Below are positions 1 to 6,426 of a DNA stretch of 8,939 nt, piece by piece; position 1 is the first letter of the stretch; each line of letters starts with the position of its first letter. This DNA is from Deltaproteobacteria bacterium (GTDB taxonomy: Bacteria > Myxococcota > B64-G9), in assembly GCA_030591745.1 (NCBI GenBank), contig JAUVAM010000097.1, positions 1 through 8,939 of the forward strand. Direction: 5' to 3'. The notes beneath the pieces were generated by a model. The model searched no databases and was not told where the DNA came from. It saw only the letters and a program-made list of their open reading frames with translations. The translations under genes and the position numbers were made by a program.

Positions 1-308
1 ATTCGGGTCGCATTCCTGGCAGGGGCTGCCCGCCAGTTGTCGGCAGTAGTCGTGGTTGGGATCGAAGTTGCATGTGTCCGTTGCCTCATCGCAAGAGTCA
101 TCGGTGCAGTCCACTGCATCGACACAAGGTGCATCCCCGTCGAAGCAACCGCCTTGCCCATCACAGGTTTCGGCCCCGTTGCAGAAAAGATTGTCGTCGC
201 AGACGATGGGTGCCGAGCTGACACAGACGCCGTCTTGGCATTGGTCATCAGCCGAGACGGTGCAAGGGTTGCCGTCGTCGCAGGCCAGGCCGTCGGGTTC
301 GCAGACCA
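1..308 (-). other. Cys-rich C-terminal segment of the FG-GAP protein (partial)
   Basis: After the propeller the protein carries 16 Cys in about 100 residues, in patterns such as CDDGNPCT, CQDGVC, CNGAETCDGQGGC and CTDDSCDEATDTC. Asp/Gly/Asn-rich Cys repeats of this sort are common in secreted proteins of Myxococcota and are presumed to be disulfide-bonded, extended stalk or binding modules. The segment continues past the left edge, so the number of repeats and any C-terminal anchor or sorting signal cannot be seen. Confidence 0.75.
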
Positions 309-2402
309 CAAAGCTTTGCGCCGAGCCCAAATATAGATGAGCAATGCCCCCGAACTTGCCGTCGTAAGGCGCACCCACCAGAAAATCGTCAAATTCCCCA
401 CCACCCACCGAGCCGTTCACGTTGCCAGCCGATGCGACGGCATAACCCAACTGGGTGTAACGCGCGCCGTTGGAGGTGAAGGCGGCCGTTGCCTGGACGG
501 GGGGTGATCCATTTAGGCCAAGGAAGAGCTTCACTTGACCGGAATTGGTCCCACCCTCGTCGCAGAGCGGCGCACCGACCAGCAGATCGGAGAAACCATC
601 GCCGTTTGCATCGCCCGCATAGGCCACGGCGCTTCCAAATCCATCGCAGCCAAACAGGGTGCCCCCATAGGGGAGCACATAGCTTGCAGTGCCTTTGAGA
701 ATCGTGACGGCGTCAAGTCCTGGCGAGCCGATCAACAAATCGGCATGACCGTCGGCATCAAGATCCCCATCGATGTCTACAGACATGCCAGATTTTGCGT
801 TGCTCACGTCACCAGGTATGCCGCTAAAAATGGACTCGCTGAAGTAAACGCGCACATACCCGGCGTCTACATTTCCTCCCGAATCATAGTATGGGGCACC
901 GATGGCCATGTCCGGCAGGCCGTCCCCGTTTGCATCGCCGCCGCCACTGACAGCATAGCCGAATCTGGCCCCGCTCTGACCGGAACCGCCCGTCGTGGTG
1001 AACTGAAGGACAGGACCGCTACTGGATCCGTAGTAAACCGTGGCTCGACCGTTGTCGGCATAGGAACCGTAGTTGTAATAGGGTGCACCCACCACGAAGT
1101 CGGCATAAGTATCGCCATTCATGTCGCCCACGCCGGAGACGGCGCTGCCGAACTTCTGGTAGCTTTGCTGAGAGGAGGCCAGGACGCTCCAGCCGCAAGC
1201 CGGGTTCGGGAAGGGCAAGCCGCAGGTCAACAGGCCTCCGGACGCCCCGCGTACCACCGACACCTTGCCTGTGTCGGGATAGTTGAACCAGCCGATCTGT
1301 TTGTCATAGCCGGGCATGCCGATGGCCACATCGTCAAAGCCGTCGTTATCCACATCACCCACGCCGGCCACGGAACTCCCGAAGCGTTCGTAACTGTTTT
1401 GACCCTCGTAAGTCCAGTCGGCCTGGCTTGAGAGGCCTGATGCGGAACCATGAAAAACGTATGCCTTGCCAACATCCTTGTAGAAGGTGTTGTAATCCGG
1501 GGCCCCCACGATCACATCGTCGTAGCCGTCTCCGTTTACGTCGCCGGCCGAGTCAAGGGCCTTGCCGAACATGTGCCCCGAGGCCTCTCCCACGGCCGTC
1601 CAGACCGGATCCACATAGACCGGGTAGGCGGCCACGTCCTCGACCAGGATGTCTAGATGACCGTCTTCTGCTTCGAATCGGCAGGGAAGCAAACGACCCG
1701 CGCCGTCCACGGCAAGGGGCGCGCTCAGGGTCACACGCTCAACACCGTTGAGCGCGATCAGGGCTTCGCCATTTTCATTCAGGCTTACGACCACGTTGCG
1801 ACCGTAAAGGCGGCCCGAGAGGCGTAAATCGCCTGGTCGGCCCTCTGGGATGAAAAAACGTTGCTCCACACCCTGCTCCAGGTTGTCGTACTCTTCAATA
1901 ACTTCCGCCCGGCCCACCGTGGCATGCGTATCGGCGGCCGTGGCGGCGTTGGCTTCCGACAAGCCAAGGCCTGGCGAAGTTCCAAATCGAAGACCGTCGA
2001 AACGATAGGCCATGGCCCAGCGGTCATCTCGTCGGCCCTCCAGGGCCAGCAGATCCGCTTCGGCCCATTCCACCTCGGGGCCCACCAGCGTCAGCATGTC
2101 GGAGTGCACGAACATGCGCATGCCCGGACGATTCAAGGCCACGGCAGCGAAGATTTCGTTTCGGTGAGCGCGGCGGGCATCCCAAGAAAGGTAGGCCGAC
2201 AGGGCTTCTTGCCAGGATTGACCCGAAAAACTTTCCGAGGATGTTTCTTCGGCGCTCATGTTCATAGAGGACGAGGATGAATTCAACAAGCTCGCTAAGT
2301 CCTCCCCCCCCCAGGACTTTTAGGATCGCAGGCAGCAAATAGGCATACGAGGCCGGCGCAAAAAACAGCACAAGACATCCATTTCCGATGAAGCGTCCCC
2401 AT
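1..2402 (-). CDS. Surface lipoprotein with seven FG-GAP repeats and Cys-rich tail; partial, frame broken at a G9 tract
   Basis: The body is open without a stop from 2319 to the left edge, so the C-terminus is missing. The true start is probably ATG at 2402, preceded by GGAGGGAG (2415-2408). It begins MGTLHRKW, then a hydrophobic stretch ending LFAAC, a good lipoprotein signal peptide with Cys25 as the lipidation site. With nine G at 2304-2312 that frame ends 11 bases later at TAG (2297-2295); ten or seven G would join it to the body (about 801 residues to the edge). Numbered that way, residues 35-261 are a head domain I do not recognise, ending in YPVYVDPVW (261-268), a motif often placed before FG-GAP or SBBP repeats. 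Residues 275-697 hold seven FG-GAP repeats, and 701-801 are Cys-rich. A Ca-binding adhesin or matrix-binding role is inferred from the architecture. If the tract is correct, the first in-frame ATG for the body is at 2265, giving a product without a signal peptide. The terminator at 2518-2547 separates this gene from fadA. Confidence 0.85.
309..1581 (-). repeat. Seven FG-GAP (integrin-alpha-like) repeats, one complete beta-propeller
   Basis: Approximate blades, in protein order: 1581-1399, 1398-1165, 1164-976, 975-802, 801-652, 651-472 and 471-309. Each starts around an FG (or SG/LG) pair followed by a DxNxDGxxD-type calcium loop and then a (V/I)GxP motif. The loops read DVNGDGYDD, DVDNDGFDD, DMNGDTYAD, DANGDGLPD, DLDADGHAD, DANGDGFSD and, in the last, the expanded NVNGSVGGGEFDD. 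Six of seven loops keep the Asp/Asn ligands. Blade 5 is short and lacks the usual aromatic strand; blade 7 has an insertion in the loop and probably does not bind calcium in the same way. Seven is the blade number of the integrin alpha-chain propeller. Confidence 0.9.
2304..2312 (-). repeat. G9 homopolymer tract between lipoprotein signal peptide and body
   Basis: Nine consecutive C on the plus strand are nine G in the coding sense. The signal-peptide frame reads CCT GGG GGG GGG AGG ACT TAG and stops; the long body frame reads GAG GAC TTA GCG straight after the tract but meets TAA at 2322-2320 just before it. The tract is therefore the exact switch point between the two frames, and a one-base gain or two-base loss would fuse them through a short Gly linker. 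A -1 ribosomal shift or RNA-polymerase slippage on the G run would have the same effect. Tracts of this length are typical contingency loci but are also frequent places for sequencing errors. Confidence 0.8.
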
Positions 2403-2407
2403 GGGAT

Positions 2408-2415
2408 CTCCCTCC
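2408..2415 (-). promoter_or_regulatory. Ribosome binding site supporting the start at 2402
   Basis: On the minus strand GGAGGGAG lies five bases before ATG at 2402 (eight if counted from its first GGAGG). This is the best Shine-Dalgarno match in the neighbourhood and it serves the lipoprotein signal-peptide frame. The internal ATGs at 2382, 2378 and 2265 have nothing as good. It is the main reason to treat the signal peptide as the real 5' end of the gene. Confidence 0.7.
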
Positions 2416-2441
2416 AATGTGGTGGTGGTAAAAACTTCCCC

Positions 2442-2454
2442 TTGTTAATAACAA
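2442..2454. promoter_or_regulatory. Perfect 13-bp palindrome upstream of the lipoprotein gene
   Basis: TTGTTA-A-TAACAA is symmetric around position 2448 and lies about 40 bases before the lipoprotein start at 2402. It is AT-rich in a GC-rich region and has the size of a small dimeric-regulator site. No regulator can be named from the window. I could not find a convincing -10/-35 pair for this gene, so the relation to a promoter is unknown. Confidence 0.35.
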
Positions 2455-2479
2455 TGAGCCTGCCGAAACCTCAGACTCT

Positions 2480-2496
2480 TGTCAAGCCCATTGACA
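2480..2496. promoter_or_regulatory. Inverted repeat TGTCAA-N5-TTGACA
   Basis: Two perfect six-base arms (2480-2485 and 2491-2496) flank GCCCA, between the fad terminator and the lipoprotein gene. The left arm, read on the minus strand, is TTGACA, a perfect sigma-70 -35 hexamer, but the bases 17 positions further on (CAGGCT) are not a -10 box. It may be an operator, or a -35 element overlapping one. Confidence is limited because short palindromes occur by chance. Confidence 0.3.
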
Positions 2497-2517
2497 TCCA
2501 CCGAATAGGGGTCAGGC

Positions 2518-2547
2518 AAAAAAAAGGGGCCCGGTTGGGCCCCTTTT
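2518..2547 (-). terminator. Rho-independent terminator of the fadN-fadA operon
   Basis: A perfect hairpin with arms AAAAGGGGCCC and GGGCCCCTTTT around the loop GGTT (AACC in the minus-strand transcript). Read on the minus strand it ends in a run of eight T (2525-2518). It lies nine bases after the fadA stop codon, so it ends the fad transcript and insulates the lipoprotein gene downstream. Confidence 0.93.
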
Positions 2548-2555
2548 GAAGGAAC

Positions 2556-3743
2556 TTATGGTTCTCGTTCGAAAAGACCGGCCGCGCCCATGCCGCCGCC
2601 GATGCACATGCTGACCACACCCCAGCGCAGGTTTTGCCGTTCCATTTCATACAAGAGCTTGGTGGTCAAAAAGGCACCGGTGCAGCCTAAGGGGTGACCT
2701 AAGGCCACGGCACCGCCGTTCACGTTGACTCTGTCCATGTTCAGCTTCAAGACGTCTTCGCAGCAGTAGAGAGCCTGGGATGCGAAGGCTTCGTTGATTT
2801 CCCAGAGATCGATGTCTTCGTTTTTCATCCCGGCTTTTTTCAGCAGCTTGGGGATGGCGTAGGCCGGGCCCACACCCATGACCTCGGGCGGTACGCCTGC
2901 TACCTGGTAGCGGCGATAGACGGCCAAGGGCTTCAAGCCCAGGCTCTTGGCCTTTTCTCGGCTCATGAGCACCACGGCGGCCGCGCCATCGTTCATCTGG
3001 GATGAATTGCCGGCGGTGACGGTGCCCTTGGGATCAAAAGCGGGACGCAGCTTGGCCAGGGCTTTCAGGTTGCTGCCCCGCCGGGGACCTTCATCCACGG
3101 AGACGGTGACGGCTTTTGCCACCGGTCGTCCGTCCGGCCCCGCCGAGATGACTTCGGTCTCGATGGGGATGATTTGGCTTTCGAATCGACCCTCGTCGAT
3201 GGCATTCAGGGCTCGTTCATGGCTCTGTAGCGCAAATGCGTCTTGCCGTTCTCGGCTGATGTTGAACTGGTTGGCCACGTTTTCCGCGGTCAGGCCCATG
3301 GGGGTGTAAGCATCGACCCATTTGTCCACGAGTGGAAGGTAGCCCACGGGTTTGCTGCCACCCATGGGGATGTGGGTCATGTCTTCGACGCCGCCGGCCA
3401 CCATCACGTCTGCTTCATCCAGCATGATTCGCTCGGCCGCCTGGCTGATGCTTTGCAGGCCCGAAGAGCAAAAGCGGTTGACGGTCATGGCCGAGACGGT
3501 GTGGGGCAAACCCGCGGCAAAGCCGATGATGCGAGCGATGTTCATGCCCAATTCGCCCTCGGGCATGGCACAGCCCATGATGACGTCGTCGATCTCTTCG
3601 TCTTTGAGTCCCTTGACTCGGTCTACGGCTTCGCGCACCACTTTGCTGCCGTAATGGGCGGGATGGGTGTCTTTGAAAGAACCGCGCTTGTAGCGGGCGA
3701 TCGGGGATCGGACCGCACTGACGATAACAGCTTCTCGCGTCAT
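2556..3743 (-). CDS. fadA: Acetyl-CoA C-acyltransferase (3-ketoacyl-CoA thiolase), FadA type
   Basis: This 395-residue protein is a complete thiolase and catalyses the last step of beta-oxidation: CoA-dependent cleavage of 3-ketoacyl-CoA to acetyl-CoA and a shortened acyl-CoA, in the cytoplasm. Visible signatures are the nucleophile in NRFCSSGLQS (Cys92), GGVEDMTHIPMGG, NEAFA (317-321), the active-site His in GHPLGCTGA (His350) and the second catalytic Cys in CIGGGMGAAG (Cys380). Length and motif spacing match the degradative thiolase I group; a biosynthetic acetoacetyl-CoA thiolase is less likely given the partner gene. ATG at 3743 is preceded by AGGAG nine bases upstream. It lies 28 bases after fadN and is surely cotranscribed with it; the strong terminator follows. 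All catalytic residues are intact. Confidence 0.96.
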   Translation of the reverse strand: MTREAVIVSAVRSPIARYKRGSFKDTHPAHYGSKVVREAVDRVKGLKDEEIDDVIMGCAMPEGELGMNIARIIGFAAGLPHTVSAMTVNRFCSSGLQSISQAAERIMLDEADVMVAGGVEDMTHIPMGGSKPVGYLPLVDKWVDAYTPMGLTAENVANQFNISRERQDAFALQSHERALNAIDEGRFESQIIPIETEVISAGPDGRPVAKAVTVSVDEGPRRGSNLKALAKLRPAFDPKGTVTAGNSSQMNDGAAAVVLMSREKAKSLGLKPLAVYRRYQVAGVPPEVMGVGPAYAIPKLLKKAGMKNEDIDLWEINEAFASQALYCCEDVLKLNMDRVNVNGGAVALGHPLGCTGAFLTTKLLYEMERQNLRWGVVSMCIGGGMGAAGLFEREP

Positions 3744-3771
3744 GGTATCGTTCTCCTCACAAAATCGCTGG

Positions 3772-6213
3772 CTAGTTGCGCAGCGGTTTGTTGTTCATCA
3801 GGAAAAATTGCATGCGTTCCTGGGTTTTTTCCTGCTTGCACAGATCGATGAAAACCTCTCGCTCGAGGTCCAGCAGGTATTGTTCGCTGACGGGTACGGT
3901 GGGCGAGGTCTTGCCGCCGGTGAGAACCCTGGAGAGCTTGGTGGCCATCTCTTGTTCGTATTCCGTGATCTGATGCTGCTTGGCCATGGAATCGATCACC
4001 ATCTTAAAGGTGCCAAAACCCATTTCACCGGGCAGGCTGAGTTTTCGTTCCATGGGTTGCGTATAACCCGCCAGGGCCATGCCGAGCACCATGTTCTTGG
4101 CCGCACCCAGGAGGTGGGATTTGTTGGTGACGATTTTGTCCGTGGGCCTGAGGAAGTTCAAGGCCTGGGCTTCGTGCGCGCTCATGGATACCTTGGCCAT
4201 GCCGATGGCCTCGAAAACCAACTGCAGGTAGGGGATCAGGCTGACGTTCTGGGCTTTTTCAGGAATGCCTTCCAGGTGCCGGATGAGCAACTCTTTGTTG
4301 CCGCCGCCGCCGGGGATGACGCCTACGCCCAACTCCACCTGGCCCATGAACAAGTCCGCATGGGCACAAATGGCGTCGGCGCCCATGGAAACTTCCATGC
4401 CGCCGCCCAGGGCCATGCCGAAAGGCGCCGCCACCACGGGTTTGGAAGAATACGTGCAGCGTTGCAGGGCGTCTTGCAGGTCCTTGACCGAACCATCAAG
4501 GGCTTCCCACATGGCCTCCACTTCCTTCGGATCCTCCAGGCCCTTGGCTTGCTGAATGCTCATGTAGACAAGCATCAAGTTGGCGCCGGCGCAGAAGTGC
4601 TCGCCCTGGTTGCCGATGACCATGCCTTTCCAGTCATCGGATTCGTCGCACAAGTCCAAGCCGCGGTTGATCATCGCGACGAGATCACCGTCGATGGTGT
4701 TCATCTTGGTGTGAAACTCGCAACAGAGCACGCCGTCACCCAGATCGATGAGGCTCGCACTCGAATTGCCCTCGATTTCCCGTCCGGCCTTCTTGAGCGC
4801 GCCGAGGTCGATCTCCATGGGATCCACCGGGATGGGCTTGTAGCCCTTGCTCGCCAGGTCGAAGTACATCTTCTTGCCGTCTTCTTCTTTGTAAAAGCTC
4901 TTGCCGCCGGAGGCCAAGAGGGCTTCCGCGATGGGCGGCAGGCTCTTGCCTTCCTTCTTCATCCGCTCGCAGCTTTCTGTAACGCCGATGGCGTCCCAGG
5001 CCTCAAAGGGGCCCATCTCCCAGTTAAAGCCCCACTTCATGCCGTTGTCGACCTGCACGATGTCGTCGGCGATTTCCGGGATGCGCATGCCCGCGTAAAT
5101 CAACGAATCGCTGCTGACGTTCCAGGCGAACTTGCCGGCCCGGTCATCGGCGGCCACGAAGGCCTTCAGTCGGTCGGCCAGGTTTTCCGTGTTCTTGGCC
5201 ACGCCGATGGAGTCGATGCGTACTTTTTCCTTGGGGCGGTACTCGCCGGTCTTGTGATCGATGACCAGCAGGCCCTTTTCTTTGTCTTTCTTGTAGAAGC
5301 CGCCGCGGGTCTTGTTGCCCAGTTGCTTGTTCTCGATCATCTTTTTCACGAAGGCCGGAGGCTCGAAAATCTCTCGTGCTTCGTCGTCGGGCAAGTTATC
5401 GAAGCAGTTCTGGGTGACGTGCATCAGGGTGTCTAAGCCCACCAGATCCGCGGTGCGGAAGGCTGCGGTCTTGGGCCGGCCCATGGGGGGCCCCACGATA
5501 GCGTCGACTTCTTCGATGCTGTAATCCTCGTCCAGCATTTCCTTCATGGTGCGCATGATGCCGTAGACGCCGATGCGATTGGCCACGAAGTTAACCGTGT
5601 CCTTGCCGAAGACCACGCCTTTGCCCAGTATGTCGGTACCGAATTTGGCCAAGAAATCCACAATCTCCGGATCCGTGTCGGGGCCGGAGACGATTTCCAA
5701 CAAGCGCATGAAGCGCACGGGGTTGAAAAAGTGGGTGACCAGGAAGTTTTTCTTGAAGGCTTCGGAACGGCCTTCCACCATGCTCGTGATGGGCAGGCCT
5801 GAGGTGTTGGAGGAGATGATGGCGCCGGCCTTCATGTTCTTTTCTACGTTGGCGAAAACCTTGCGCTTGATATCGACGTTCTCAACCACCACTTCGATTA
5901 CCCAATCGCATTCCTTCAACCATTCCATGTGGTCGTCGAAGTTGCCGCAGGTGATTAAGTCGGCGAAGCCATCATGGTAGAAGGCGGGAATGGGCTTGCG
6001 GTTCTTGATGGCCGCCTTGACGGCATTCGTGGCCAGACGATTGCGGAAGGCGGGTGACTTGACGTCCACGCCTTTCTTCTCGTCTTCCTCGGAGGCCCGG
6101 GGAACGATGTCCAAGAGCACACTTGGGATGCCGCAGTTGGCCATGTGAGCGGCGATGCCGGTACCCATGACGCCTGCGCCCAAAACGGCGACTTTCTTGA
6201 TCTTCCGTCTCAT
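3772..6213 (-). CDS. fadN: 3-hydroxyacyl-CoA dehydrogenase / enoyl-CoA hydratase fusion, FadN type
   Basis: This 813-residue cytoplasmic enzyme carries out two steps of beta-oxidation: hydration of trans-2-enoyl-CoA and NAD-dependent oxidation of the L-3-hydroxyacyl-CoA. The dehydrogenase comes first: Rossmann motif GAGVMGTG (12-19), Asp35 for NAD ribose, NTSG (136-139), catalytic His161 in HFFNP with Glu173 twelve residues on, and NFVANRIG (208-215). The C-terminal part (about 484-700) is a crotonase fold with FCAGANL (540-546) and both catalytic Glu, Glu607 in ALGGGME and Glu627 in GQVE, spaced 20 apart as in FadB. This order is opposite to E. coli FadB/FadJ and is that of Bacillus FadN (YusL), whose gene also sits before fadA. 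Start ATG at 6213 has AGGAGG about six bases upstream. It heads the operon and is driven by the promoter at 6266-6294. No residue loss or frameshift is seen. Confidence 0.95.
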   Translation of the reverse strand: MRRKIKKVAVLGAGVMGTGIAAHMANCGIPSVLLDIVPRASEEDEKKGVDVKSPAFRNRLATNAVKAAIKNRKPIPAFYHDGFADLITCGNFDDHMEWLKECDWVIEVVVENVDIKRKVFANVEKNMKAGAIISSNTSGLPITSMVEGRSEAFKKNFLVTHFFNPVRFMRLLEIVSGPDTDPEIVDFLAKFGTDILGKGVVFGKDTVNFVANRIGVYGIMRTMKEMLDEDYSIEEVDAIVGPPMGRPKTAAFRTADLVGLDTLMHVTQNCFDNLPDDEAREIFEPPAFVKKMIENKQLGNKTRGGFYKKDKEKGLLVIDHKTGEYRPKEKVRIDSIGVAKNTENLADRLKAFVAADDRAGKFAWNVSSDSLIYAGMRIPEIADDIVQVDNGMKWGFNWEMGPFEAWDAIGVTESCERMKKEGKSLPPIAEALLASGGKSFYKEEDGKKMYFDLASKGYKPIPVDPMEIDLGALKKAGREIEGNSSASLIDLGDGVLCCEFHTKMNTIDGDLVAMINRGLDLCDESDDWKGMVIGNQGEHFCAGANLMLVYMSIQQAKGLEDPKEVEAMWEALDGSVKDLQDALQRCTYSSKPVVAAPFGMALGGGMEVSMGADAICAHADLFMGQVELGVGVIPGGGGNKELLIRHLEGIPEKAQNVSLIPYLQLVFEAIGMAKVSMSAHEAQALNFLRPTDKIVTNKSHLLGAAKNMVLGMALAGYTQPMERKLSLPGEMGFGTFKMVIDSMAKQHQITEYEQEMATKLSRVLTGGKTSPTVPVSEQYLLDLEREVFIDLCKQEKTQERMQFFLMNNKPLRN

Positions 6214-6265
6214 CTAACCCTCCTTGGCGGTCGAAACGGTGATTATTTCTTAGAATGACGCAGCA

Positions 6266-6294
6266 AGTCTAAAATCGATTGATTGGCATGTCAA
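6266..6294 (-). promoter_or_regulatory. Sigma-70 promoter of fadN-fadA
   Basis: On the minus strand TTGACA (6294-6289, a perfect -35) is followed after 17 bases by TAGACT (6271-6266, four of six -10 positions). Transcription should begin near 6259, giving a leader of about 46 bases up to the fadN ATG. The -35 lies inside a 12-bp near-palindrome, TTGGCATGTCAA (6283-6294, one mismatched pair), where a repressor of fatty-acid genes could block polymerase; that role is inferred. Confidence 0.65.
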
Positions 6295-6313
6295 TTGAAA
6301 ACACTGTGATTCT

Positions 6314-6338
6314 TTTTTCGGGCAGGCTGTCCGAAAAA
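6314..6338. promoter_or_regulatory. 25-bp palindrome, candidate activator site for the sctU sigma-54 promoter
   Basis: Arms TTTTTCGG (6314-6321) and CCGAAAAA (6331-6338) continue inward as CAG-G-CTG with one mismatched pair (6322/6330), so 11 of 12 pairs match around position 6326. The T-then-A order of the arms is wrong for an intrinsic terminator. The centre is about 89 bases upstream of the start predicted from the sigma-54 promoter at 6389-6406, a normal distance for an enhancer-binding protein. The half-site TTCGGNCAG recurs before sctV (7463-7471). Confidence 0.5.
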
Positions 6339-6352
6339 CGAACCTTTGTTCG
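6339..6352. promoter_or_regulatory. Second inverted repeat CGAAC-N4-GTTCG before sctU
   Basis: A perfect five-base inverted repeat with spacer CTTT directly abuts the larger palindrome at 6314-6338 and is centred about 70 bases before the predicted sctU transcript start. Tandem sites of this kind are common for oligomeric sigma-54 activators, but the sequence differs from its neighbour, so it might bind another factor or be chance. Confidence 0.35.
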
Positions 6353-6388
6353 AAAGTAGAATGTAATTTTATCAGTTACTTATGGGTT

Positions 6389-6406
6389 TGGCACCAGCTT
6401 TGCTTT
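6389..6406 (+). promoter_or_regulatory. Sigma-54 (-24/-12) promoter of sctU
   Basis: TGGCACCAGCTTTGCTTT matches the RpoN consensus TGGCACG-N4-TTGC with one change in the seven-base -24 block. The invariant GG (6390-6391) and GC (6402-6403) are exactly ten bases apart. Transcription is predicted near 6415, only about 12 bases before the ATG at 6427. It differs from the promoter before sctV (7523-7540) at two of 18 positions. Sigma-54 promoters need an ATP-driven activator; the palindromes at 6314-6352 are candidate sites. Confidence 0.8.
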
Positions 6407-6416
6407 GGGCTTCTGT

Positions 6417-6422
6417 GGGAGG
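6417..6422 (+). promoter_or_regulatory. Ribosome binding site that decides the sctU start
   Basis: GGGAGG lies four bases before ATG at 6427. The earlier in-frame ATG at 6382 has no Shine-Dalgarno sequence and lies upstream of the sigma-54 promoter at 6389-6406, so it would not be on that transcript. The family's conserved N-terminus also begins just after 6427. Confidence 0.65.
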
Positions 6423-6426
6423 TGTC

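Noticed and set aside
535..1431. A 298-codon open frame on the plus strand within the FG-GAP repeat region.
   Set aside because: It arises antisense to the repeated GDxNGDG codons; the minus-strand frame gives seven clear FG-GAP repeats and runs through the whole region.
2024..2371. A 115-codon minus-strand frame starting with GTG at 2371 and passing through the G tract.
   Set aside because: It has no good ribosome site, reads the body in the wrong frame into an Arg/Gly/Pro-rich peptide, and matches neither the signal peptide frame nor the FG-GAP frame.
2455..2470. A TTTCGG-CAGGCT stretch on the minus strand resembling the putative activator half-site before sctU.
   Set aside because: It needs a one-base gap to align, has no matching second half, and no sigma-54 promoter follows it.
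3742..5436. A 564-codon open frame on the plus strand opposite fadN and its upstream end of fadA.
   Set aside because: It is the antisense shadow of an unmistakable enzyme gene with intact catalytic motifs; its translation is His/Gly/Ala/Val-rich and shows no family motif.
6284..6300. TGGCATG-N4-TTGA on the plus strand as a further sigma-54 promoter for sctU.
   Set aside because: The near-invariant GC at -12 is GA, the same bases are explained by the minus-strand TTGACA of the fadN promoter, and a much better site lies at 6389-6406.
6314..6338. Reading the large palindrome as an intrinsic terminator.
   Set aside because: The arms run T-rich then A-rich, so neither strand ends in a U-run after a GC stem, and there is no gene ending next to it.
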